Positions 10,988 through 18,801 of a stretch of DNA of 64,000 nt are shown here, piece by piece. Each line of letters starts with the position of its first letter. Position 1 is the stretch's first letter. The notes beneath the pieces are model-generated. The model was not told the DNA's origin and ran no database searches. It saw only the letters and a list, made by a program, of their open reading frames with translations. Made by a program: the position numbers and the translations under genes. The DNA is from Plumapathes pennacea (Eukaryota > Cnidaria > Anthozoa > Antipatharia > Myriopathidae). Location: NCBI GenBank assembly GCA_964036295.1, contig OZ038462.1:1061501-1125500 (forward strand), in the 5' to 3' direction.

Positions 10988-11689
10988 CACTCCTTCGTTA
11001 AAAGGCTCCATCGCGACTTGCAGACTAAGTCCATCCTGGGTGCAGATGCACAGTTTAACTTACAAGGAACCGTTTCAGTTCATTTGCACGGGGTTGGTGG
11101 GCGTACGGTTGCGAAATTGCGGCGTTACGATCTTAATGTGGTGCGCTCGCTGTCCCCGGACATTGTTATCCTTGAAATTGGCACCAATGATTTGTCAATA
11201 CAGGCCCCTGAGGTCGTTGGGTCTGCGATAGATGAGCTTGTAGAGCTGTTGCGAGTCGAATTTTCTGTTCGGGTTGTCGTTGTGTGCCTTGTTATTCCAC
11301 GTGCTTCGTCGTATCCACAAGCTCAAAAATTTAATGAATCTGCTGTAGTTCTCAATCAATATGTCCGTGCGGTCTTAGAACAGCACCAAAATGTTTTTAC
11401 CTGGCAACACAGGGGTTTCAGTGAGCCTTACCGGAATTTACTGCTGCCAGATGGTGTTCACGTTAATTCTGCCGGACAGTATTGTCTGTATCGCAGTTAT
11501 CGCGGCGCCATCTTAAAAGCACTTCACTTGCTTTAAATTACAACAAGCCCCTACAAGTTATTTCATTATGCGACGTGGTATTTTCTGTCTCTGGTTTTAG
11601 AATGGGAGCGCTCCCTTACAATTGTTTTGTGTTGCTTGCTGCGGCGACAAAAATGTGTCAGCCATTATGCTAGGCTTGTTCTGGATGTA

Positions 11690-11935
11690 TGTGGTTTGCT
11701 ATATGTTGTTTATTTTTCGTTTGTCATGCCAAGCGGCTTTGTTTCACTTGGCTTTTCATGCATGAGGCTTTGTTTCTCATTGCACTGAGGCTTTGTCCTC
11801 TATCTGTGGCTTATACCATAGATTTCTGCCTGTGGCTTTGTTTCACATGGCATTGGGCTTTGTCCCACTGTGGCTCAGTTCACAGTTATTGCATGGGGCT
11901 TTGTCCCTCATTGCAAGGGGAGGGTTTCTTGTTAG
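11690..11935 (+). repeat. GGCTTTGT-word array between hydrolase and gag ORFs
   Basis: Six to seven copies of (T/G)GGCTTTGTYYC-like words (for example about 11733, 11767, 11790, 11831, 11858, 11899) are spaced 20-40 bp apart, several followed by CATGGCA or CATTGCA. The stretch is not open in one frame. It lies in the leader before the gag ORF and could be an RNA-structural or protein-binding element of the retrotransposon. Confidence 0.5.
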
Positions 11936-12151
11936 AATTTCTGCATCTACTTTATGCAGTACTCTCGTCCTTGTTCTCACGGCAGAGGAGTCAAGTTTGA
12001 CAGTAGTTCTCCCCGTGTTGTGTAGGCACGGTGCATGCAGCCTGAAATTTGGTTCCACAGTTTTGAGTTGATTATGTTCTTTACTTGCCATGTATGAACC
12101 GTCAGTGTTAGTTGTTGCAGGACTGCAGTAGGTTGCCAGTTTGTTTGCCAG

Positions 12152-13285
12152 ATGCCACCTCGACGTTCCCGACGCCAGAAGCGCCCATCTACACAGGCTC
12201 TGGAGTCCATTGTTTCTGCCCCCAGGCGACGCCAGCGGACACCATCCTTGACGGATCCCCCAGTATTTGCTACAGATGAGCCAAGGCAATCTGTCCAGGA
12301 GCCTTTGCCGGATCCACCACAAATGTTGCCTCCAGGTGTCCTAGACCAAATTGTGGCTTCAGTCACTGCAAGCGTCACACAAAATATCCTCCACTTGCTC
12401 CCTGGTTCTCAAGGCAACCCTGCCGTCAACTCTCCTTCACAGCCCCTTACACCAACCCGCACCCTGGTGTCAAACGCAATTATCTCAGATCCAGTGCAGG
12501 GGGCCCTCCAGACAGCTCAGTCCGTCATCACAGGTGAGAGCCGTATCACACCATCATTACCTAAGGAGGTTTTTAGTTCGGTAGCTATGCCTGTGGATGC
12601 TAGGGTGGGAGCCAAAATAAAGGCCAAAATCTGGAATGAAGAATTTATAGACTTTGGCTCCTTACTGGTAAACCCAGTATTAGATGGAAAGTTTCAACTT
12701 ACTGTTCAAAGTGGGGAGGGGGGGCCTAATCCTTCCTTAAGCTTTGAGCCTGTTGCCAAACCAAAGAAGATAACAACCATAGAAACTTGGCAACAGGCCT
12801 TTTATGTATTCGTAGGGGTTTATACAACAAAATACCCCGAGGCAGCCCCCAGTCTCATGAAGTACGGGGACACAGTTCGCGACTTGGCAGCTCGGGGGCA
12901 CAACTGGAGGTTCTATGATGAGAATTTTCGTTTTTTGAGGCAGTCCCAGTCATCTTCCCTTCCCTGGGGCTCTACCCATTGGGAGCTGTGGCTTCGATCA
13001 CAATATAACAATACCACCAACACCAACAAAAAATCAGCCTGGCCTGCAGGGCAGGCCACTTCTAAGTCGGGGTATCGTCGGCCTCCCAAGGGGTATTGCT
13101 TTCGGTTTCATGGGGGCAACGAATGCACCGGATGTGATTATAAACACACCTGCTTCAAATGTGAGGGTAAGCACCGCATAGACCAGTGCACTTTTCGAGG
13201 CCCCCAAAAGCATTTTTCAGGCTCCAGGGCCCCCAGGGTTGCCAAGTCGCCTCCTGCCAACACCAATACATCTAAGCAGACTTAG
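12152..13285 (+). CDS. Gag-like ORF of the Ngaro element
   Basis: A 377-codon ORF. The N-terminus is very basic (MPPRRSRRQKRPSTQ), followed by a Pro/Ser/Thr/Gln-rich low-complexity region. A more ordered middle part (about residues 150-290) has several Trp and aromatic residues, and a C-terminal Cys/His cluster contains CTGCDYKHTCFKCEGKH. The knuckle is not a canonical CCHC but fits the nucleic-acid-binding tails of DIRS/Ngaro gag proteins. It ends at TAG 13283-13285, overlapping the beginning of the RT frame in another frame. That overlap suggests frameshifting or reinitiation for RT expression. The function as nucleocapsid-like RNA binder is inferred from position and composition. Confidence 0.7.
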   Translation: MPPRRSRRQKRPSTQALESIVSAPRRRQRTPSLTDPPVFATDEPRQSVQEPLPDPPQMLPPGVLDQIVASVTASVTQNILHLLPGSQGNPAVNSPSQPLTPTRTLVSNAIISDPVQGALQTAQSVITGESRITPSLPKEVFSSVAMPVDARVGAKIKAKIWNEEFIDFGSLLVNPVLDGKFQLTVQSGEGGPNPSLSFEPVAKPKKITTIETWQQAFYVFVGVYTTKYPEAAPSLMKYGDTVRDLAARGHNWRFYDENFRFLRQSQSSSLPWGSTHWELWLRSQYNNTTNTNKKSAWPAGQATSKSGYRRPPKGYCFRFHGGNECTGCDYKHTCFKCEGKHRIDQCTFRGPQKHFSGSRAPRVAKSPPANTNTSKQT

Positions 13286-14835
13286 GCAGTTTCTTTCAGG
13301 GTATGAAATTCATACTGCTAACTTCCTTTCCCGTGGCTTTTTCGAAGGTTTTTCTTTACAATTTGAGGGCACTAGGCAAGCATTTGAAGCCCCTAATTTA
13401 CTTTCGGCCAGACAAAACCCAGGCGCTGTGCATGCCAAGCTCCGAAAGGAGTTGGAGGCTGGCAGGGTGGCAGGGCCTTTTTGTTCTCCACCCTTTGAGG
13501 TTTTTCGCATTTCTCCCCCTCGGGTTAGTTCCCAAGAAAGTTCCAGGTGAATTTCGTATGATTCACCATTTGTCCTTTCCAAGGGGTACATCATTAAACG
13601 ATGGTATCCCCACTGCACATACCAGTGTTTGTTATGCAAACATTGCGGATGCGATCCACTTCATTAAACAAGCAGGCCAGGGTTGTTTCCTTGCAAAAAC
13701 CGACATCAAAAATGCCTTCCGCATAATACCTATTCGCCCCCAAGATTATAACCTTTTAGGCTTAAAATGGAGGGGTCTCTATTATTATGACCGTTGTATG
13801 CCGATGGGATGCGCCAGTTCTTGTAAAACTTTTGAAACCTTCAGTACGGCTATTGAATGGATTGCCCGACATAAGCTGCATATTAATCATATCCTGCATT
13901 TACTTGATGACTTTCTTCTTGTTGCCCCCTCGAAACAGCTATGCACAACCCAATCGGATGCTTTTTTACAATTGTGTAAGTACCTGGGCATTCCCATGGC
14001 ACCAGAAAAGACAGTCGGCCCAGCCACTGTCATCTTGTTTGCCGGCATTGAACTAGATTCGGTCTTAATGGAGGCTCGGTTACCTCCTGATAAGCTGGAA
14101 AAATGCCGCCACTTATTGTCTTTGTTCATGTGTCGCCGGAAAGTTACCCTCACTGAAATTCAGTCTCTAACGGGATTGTTGAATTTTGCCTGTTCTGTGA
14201 TTGTGCCGGGTCGAGCTTTTCTACGTAGGCTCATTGATCTGACCATAGGTATTAAGATGCCACATCATAGGATTCGGCTACAGGCTGCAGTTAAGTCTGA
14301 TCTGAATATTTGGCAACAATTCTTATCAGCTTACAATGGCCGTTCATTTTTCCTTTCGGATTCATGGTCAACTTCGAATATGCTCAACCTATACACAGAT
14401 GCCTCCGGGGCTCTGGGTTTTGGAGCAATTTTTGGCTGTCAATGGTGCCATGGGGAATGGCCAGCTAGCTGGAAGCACCGGAATATTGCCTTCCTGGAAT
14501 TTTACCCTATTGTGCTTAGTTTACACTTGTGGGGTGATGAAATGAGGAATCAACGTATTATGTTTTTTACCGACAACGAGGCTTTAGTTTATGTCATTAA
14601 CAAACAGTCCTACAGGGACAAAGACTTGATGTATTTTGTCCGTAAGCTGGTGCTGGTTTGTTTGTCAAACAACATCTTGTTCAAAACTAAACATATCCCA
14701 GGTATTCACAACGATTTGGCTGATGCTTTGTCTCGCTTACAGGTTCCAACCTTCAAACGATTGGCGCCAGCTTACATGCATCATTTACCAACTGCAATCC
14801 CACTGCACCTGCAGCCCCTCAATTGGCAACCATAG
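13239..14835 (+). pseudogene. Reverse transcriptase-RNase H ORF of Ngaro, frameshifted
   Basis: The N-terminal part (13239-13519) is in one frame and contains SRGFFEGFSLQFEG, NPGAVHAKLRKELEAGRVAG and PPFEVFRISP, all typical of the DIRS-order RT start. At 13515-13519 there is a run of five C. With four, the protein would continue into the second frame (LGLVPKKVPGEFRMIHHLSF), so a single inserted C breaks the ORF. Downstream motifs are intact: KTDIKNAFRIIPI, MPMGCASSCKTFE, the catalytic LLDDFLLVAP box (DD), and RNase H with LYTDASGALGFGAIFG, FTDNEAL and a late DLADALSR. The end overlaps the recombinase ORF. The change could be real decay or a homopolymer sequencing error. Confidence 0.8.
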
Positions 14836-14840
14836 TTTCC

Positions 14841-15740
14841 ATGTTAGTGCACTCGAGTTTACAGCCTTCTTCCATTCCTACCTATAGGAGGGCATGGCAG
14901 TTGTTCAGTCAATTTTTTCATTCTGTCCTCCTACATTCCTCCGCTTCATTACCCATTTCCCCTTCAGTGCTGGCTCTTTTCATTGCACACTTATTTCAGG
15001 CAAAGTATGCACCATCTACTGTTTATACCTATATTTCAGCCCTGGGGTATTTACATAAATTAAGGGGATTCTCAGACCCCAGCAAAGTTTTCTACATTGT
15101 GCAGATGCTGAAAGGGTATAGTAAGCTGGGTTTTCGCCTGGACAGCCGACTGCCCATTACGCTCCCTATTCTGCAACGCCTCAGCACTGCTGCCTCGGAG
15201 ATAATAGGTTCACCATATCAGGTGTGCCAGTTTAAGGCCATGTGTGCGTTGGCATACTTTGCATTCCTCAGAATTGGCGAGATTGCATATGTTCCACAGG
15301 GTAATCCTCCCCTTCAATTACACCAATTTACAAAAGTTCTGGGTCCTAACAACCAAGTAGAGGCACTAAAAATAACCTTTGGGGATTTCAAACATAGCTA
15401 CAATTCGCGCCCTTTCTCAATTGTAGTCTCCAGACAACATGTTTGTTGTCCTGTTCAGCTGATGTTAAACTTTCTGCGCATGAGAGGGACCAGGCCTGGC
15501 CCACTTTTCATGGAGATAGATGGTTCCCCCATAACCAGAACTAATTTTTCCAACAAGCTGTCACTAGCTGTAAAGTTTTGTGGCTTGGAGCCTTCCCAAT
15601 ACAAGGGGCACAGCTTTCGCATTGGAGCAGCCTCTTATGCTGCAGACCGCGGGTTTTCGGACTCGCAAATTTGTTTATTAGGGCGGTGGAAGTCTAATGC
15701 TTTCAAGAAATACATTCGTACCCTAAGTCTGTCTACTTAA
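14841..15740 (+). CDS. Tyrosine recombinase of the Ngaro element
   Basis: About 299 codons from ATG 14841; the open frame extends a little upstream into the RT ORF. The N-terminal part resembles a SAM-like core-binding domain (TYRRAWQLFSQFF, PSTVYTYISALGYLHKLRG). The catalytic domain has Arg I in AYFAFLRIGEI, the H-x-x-R box in GHSFRIGAASYAADRG, a GRWKSNAF helix, and the nucleophile Tyr in KKYIRTL. All active-site residues visible to me are present. In this order the enzyme integrates a circular DNA intermediate, usually without target duplication. Nothing visible breaks this ORF. Confidence 0.85.
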   Translation: MLVHSSLQPSSIPTYRRAWQLFSQFFHSVLLHSSASLPISPSVLALFIAHLFQAKYAPSTVYTYISALGYLHKLRGFSDPSKVFYIVQMLKGYSKLGFRLDSRLPITLPILQRLSTAASEIIGSPYQVCQFKAMCALAYFAFLRIGEIAYVPQGNPPLQLHQFTKVLGPNNQVEALKITFGDFKHSYNSRPFSIVVSRQHVCCPVQLMLNFLRMRGTRPGPLFMEIDGSPITRTNFSNKLSLAVKFCGLEPSQYKGHSFRIGAASYAADRGFSDSQICLLGRWKSNAFKKYIRTLSLST

Positions 15741-16447
15741 GCATGTGCAGAGGCGGTTCAGATCAGGGATATTCGCTGGGTCAGTACCCTGTTGGCCCTG
15801 GAGTGCGGTTAGCAAGGGCGGCTGTTCTGCGGGTTCATAGGTTCTCCCCAGGTATTTGGAGGCCCAGCATTAGCAGTTAGCACGGGCGGCTGCTTTGTCG
15901 GGTTTCTCTAATGGTAGGCACGATTTGAATTAATATTGTTTGTAGGCACTATATCGGTGCAGGACGCCTGGGGGGCGGTCCATGTGGTTAGCACGGGCGG
16001 TTGCTTTGGACTTGCTCCCTGGCGTCTTCTTTTCATTGCTTCATTGGCTAGTAGTTTTGTTGGGTCGAGGAGGCTTAATCCTGGCGGTTAGCACGGGCGG
16101 CTGCCAGGACTTAGTTTCTTTTCACACAAATCATCAGATGTGTTGGTTTAGTGAGCCACCACCAAGGTATGTTTACCACATTAGAGTACAAGGGCATGGT
16201 TTTGTTGATCCCAATTTCGATTAAGTTGTTTTTCTTGTAGTGTAAGGGGGGCCCAGTAATCGCGGTTAGCAAGGGCGGCCGTCTTTGGCTCGGTCCCCCT
16301 TTGGGTTAGTAAGGTGGGTGGCTTCGCAAGCAGTTAGCAAGGGCGGCTGTGCTGCGAGGCTTACCAGTGTTGACCTGTTTGTTGTGCTCCCCTTTATTAG
16401 CTGCGCGTGCCTGGGGTGGGGCAGCTTCACGCGGCGTGAAGCTTTTG
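15741..16447 (+). repeat. Six spaced copies of GGTTAGCAmGGGCGGCTG in the 3' region of Ngaro
   Basis: Copies of an 18-20-base GC-rich word, (G/C)(G/A)GTTAGCA(A/C)GGGCGG(C/T)(T/C)G, lie at about 15805, 15867, 15985, 16084, 16263 and 16330. They are separated by 60-180 bases of unrelated sequence. All are in the same orientation and sit between the recombinase stop and the B1 repeat. Conservation of the words while the spacers diverge suggests a functional site, for example RNA structure or recombinase/gag binding. There is no coding frame across the region. Confidence 0.6.
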
Positions 16448-16669
16448 GCGTTTATGTTTGCCCTCACCTTTACTGGGCCACATTATATATTGATACAGTC
16501 CAAATGATTTGAATATATTTGATATATAGTTAATAAAGCCAGCTATGGGCCTTTGCTCATAGCCATATTATTCCAACCTTGCGTCGTGGTCATTGCCCAG
16601 TAAACAGAGCTCAGGCACAGCAGCAGCAGGGAGAGAGATGTCTCTTAGTGAGAAGAGAGGGGACATAAA
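16448..16669 (+). repeat. Split direct repeat B1 of Ngaro, with AATAAA
   Basis: 222 bp matching B2 (16906-17127) with about two differences. It contains GTTAATAAAGCC, a likely polyadenylation signal, at about 16530. It ends in GGGGACATAAA and is followed by a 50-bp segment (16670-16719) shared with 1190-1239. Confidence 0.8.
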
Positions 16670-16719
16670 GGAAATATTTGCTTGCAAATAGGATTTTTAT
16701 GTCCCCTTTCTGATATTAA

Positions 16720-16848
16720 TAATTGTTAGCTGGAGTCTGGGGAGGAGTTAATTAGTTAACTTTAGTTAGGTGATCATGTGATTACATCAAGCCACGAGGT
16801 GGTCACTTGCTTCAAGTCGTCGCCGAAGCTAGACGTGTTTGTTCATCC
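16720..16848 (+). repeat. Split direct repeat A2 of Ngaro
   Basis: 129 bp matching A1 at 8298-8426, with a G for A change in CCACGAGGTGGTCAC. It lies between B1 and B2, as expected for a split-repeat element. Confidence 0.8.
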
Positions 16849-16905
16849 CACCCTCCTCCCCATTTCCTGCTACATTTGAGTTATTTACACAAGTAACTTG
16901 TGTTT

Positions 16906-17127
16906 GCGTTTATGTTTGCCCTCACCTTTACTGGGCCACATTATATATTGATACAGTCCAAATGATTTGAATATATTTGATATATAGTTAATAAAGCCGG
17001 CTATGGGCCTTTGCTCATAGCCATATTATTCCAACCTTGCGTCGTGGTCATTGCCCAGTAAACAGAGCTCAGGCACAGCAGCAGCAGGGAGAGAGATGCC
17101 TCTTAGTGAGAAGAGAGGGGACATAAA
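16906..17127 (+). repeat. Split direct repeat B2 of Ngaro (right terminus)
   Basis: 222 bp matching B1. It is followed at once by the minisatellite at 17128-17225. Because the minisatellite also occurs at 1035-1188 joined to the tail that follows B1, the exact right end of the element may be slightly different from the shared block. Confidence 0.75.
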
Positions 17128-17225
17128 TGAAGAGTTTTCGACTTCAATTCGTGACAATTCGACTTCAATCGAAGAGTTTTTTACTTCGATTCATGAGAAT
17201 TCGACTTCAAATGAAGAGTTTTTGA
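17128..17225 (+). repeat. Minisatellite next to the Ngaro right end
   Basis: About two and a half units of GAAGAGTTTTCGACTTCAAT / TCGTGACAATTCGACTTCAA, the same family as 1035-1188. Units vary (CATGAGAATT, TTTTTTACTTCG), so this copy is older or less homogenised. Confidence 0.7.
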
Positions 17226-17847
17226 CATCGAGTGTTGAATTTCAATACAATATTTTTGTCCGTAACGGAACGCCATATGTATCTGCATCTTTCGGAGTAA
17301 ATCAATGCCGTCAGTACTCCATCGCTTTGAATGTAAAGGCTTAGCCTGGAGGTCGAACGCCTGACTGATGAACATTACATTTCGAGATGGCGACCCTCTT
17401 GGAGTCTCAAAAAACACCATTAGCGTCGTGATCATTACCCTCGCAGAGCTTGAGGAAAATTCAAAGCAATTTGTGTCGTAGATCTAATGTGCTGACAGTG
17501 CAAAACTCATTGAGCCACGATTCCAATTGCGTTTTTTTGGTCTGTTCTATGAGTATCCTGTAGTTGCGCGTAGAAAGTTGTCTCACCAAAATTTGGAGTT
17601 TAGCTAGTGTCCACGAAAACGCATCACTGTGCATGTAGTCTGAACTAAACCAGAATACAACCATTGTTTCTAAACGCTTAATAATCACATTGCAGAAAAT
17701 AGAGAATCCCGCATCCCGAAAACCCACCTACAGGGCGAGGGAATATCTGCTATAATCGTTTTTCTCTAGTCTACGGTGTATAAGTTGTTATTTCAAAGAA
17801 TCAGTCATGTGCTGAATCTCTTCAAATTTCAGAGTAACCCTCACATC
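17226..17847. other. Non-coding stretch upstream of the new first exon of copy 1
   Basis: There is no supported gene. The segment at about 17383-17460 (GAGATGGCGACCC, CATTAGCGTCG, ATTACCCTCGC) recurs at about 19672-19758 between the two TSP1 exons, so a dispersed repeat occurs twice around the acquired exons. A promoter or 5' UTR for the exon at 17848 should lie here. I cannot point to a convincing TATA box. Confidence 0.5.
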
Positions 17848-18801
17848 ATGTGGATACTGCCGACTCTCTTCTCCTTGTTGGTGCTGATAGGAAGTGCCTG
17901 GGGAGGCTGCCGAGAGGCTGATTGGCAAGCTGTACTGGACAGAAGATACGTATGGGCGACTTGCAACGCAAATGAGTACATCAAGGGCCTCTGGAGGCAT
18001 GACAATGGCGGAGCTAACGACGAAAGACTGGGGAGGATCGAGTTTGCAAACTGTTGCAGTCCCCCAGCGTCTTATGGAAACCCCAACGCAGATTGTCTTA
18101 ACGCCAACTGGAGGGTCGCTTTTCACAGGTAATTTTTTATCAGCCAATAAGGTTTACTTTTGGAGAGATCTCGTAGAAAAGTTCGAAAGAGCTTCCTGAC
18201 ATTTTCTTCTTCAAAAGGAAAAGTATGAAATTGAATACTATAAATGAGGTTTGAAGTAAATAATAACGATTGCTCAGAAAATTGGAGAATGTGAAGATCT
18301 GATTTAGCTCACACTTGCACCGTGTTTGAAATAAATGCATTGGAGAAATTAGTTAACTGAAATGCTTACTTCCACATCATTAATACGTGAATAACTCCGT
18401 GAAAACAACTCGGTACTGGCATATTGGTTGCTTATATATAATACATACTTGAAAATGTAGAAGAGACCCTCTCAAGGAAATATAAATGTTATTTTGTATA
18501 TTTTTCTACTTTGTGTTTTATAGAAAGGGGTGGGCCTTGTGTCCAGATGGACGATACATGCAAGGAATCTACAAGAGTGGCGACAAATGGCTGCATAATC
18601 TTGAGGAAGCAAAATGCTGTAGGCCTCCAGGACACCCCGGTAACTGGGGACGCTGCTACGTTCACGATGTCGGGAGATCCTTTGACAAAAGAGGCTGGTC
18701 CAACTGCATTAAAGGCTACTACATGGTTGGACTTTATAGGAATGACTGCAAAAAGCTTTACTGCATTAAGGCGTTCAAGTGTTGTAGAATGCACGAAAAA
18801 C
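17848..18801 (+). CDS. Copy 1 exons 1-2: signal peptide and Cys-rich repeat module
   Basis: Exon 17848-18128 starts with [19 protein letters not shown], a good signal peptide. It is spliced in phase 2 to 18524-18801. The mature part has three related repeats of about 50-70 residues on the pattern C-x(3-6)-Y-x-x-G-(L/I)-(W/Y)-(R/K) ... (I/L)-x-x-A-x-C-C ([39 protein letters not shown]). I cannot name the family with confidence; Cys-Cys-ending repeats of this type would fit an extracellular disulfide-rich module. The module ends in phase 1, which allows fusion to the TSP1 exons. ATG 17848 is chosen because it begins the signal peptide. Confidence 0.7.

Larger units (their letters stand above)
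8568..11536 (+). pseudogene. SGNH/GDSL-type hydrolase ORF of Ngaro, split by a nested transposon
   Basis: The gene starts at ATG 8568 and is cut after codon 12 by the element at 8604-10977. It resumes at 10988 and ends at TAA 11534-11536. Leaving out the insert and one copy of its 10-bp target duplication gives a 194-residue ORF. The junction falls in VLILG|HSFV, that is, within block I (GHS in place of GDS), which carries the catalytic serine. Further family signatures are IGTNDLS (block III) and LPDGVHVN with the catalytic Asp-x-x-His. SGNH hydrolases are known passengers of Ngaro elements and are presumed to act as esterases; their role in the element is unclear. In the current state no intact enzyme can be made. 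Confidence 0.8.
8298..17127 (+). mobile_element. Ngaro-type tyrosine-recombinase retrotransposon (DIRS order)
   Basis: The order is A1 repeat, SGNH hydrolase, gag-like ORF, reverse transcriptase plus RNase H, tyrosine recombinase, B1, A2, B2. A1 (8298-8426) and A2 (16720-16848) are both 129 bp and differ at about one base. B1 (16448-16669) and B2 (16906-17127) are both 222 bp. Split direct repeats of this A1-ORFs-B1-A2-B2 kind, a YR instead of a DDE integrase, and the absence of LTRs place it with Ngaro/PAT elements of the DIRS order. The near-identical repeats suggest a fairly recent insertion. It is now defective: a foldback element interrupts the hydrolase, and one extra C shifts the RT frame. 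It sits in intron 1 of array copy 1. Confidence 0.85.

Noticed and set aside
11843-12378. Minus-strand ORFs of 130-160 codons opposite the Ngaro leader and gag start
   Set aside because: They are shadows of the gag strand and the GGCTTTGT array. They have no domain, and composition follows the opposite frame.
13310-13639. Separate minus-strand gene opposite the RT start
   Set aside because: It is antisense to well-conserved RT motifs and has no similarity of its own.
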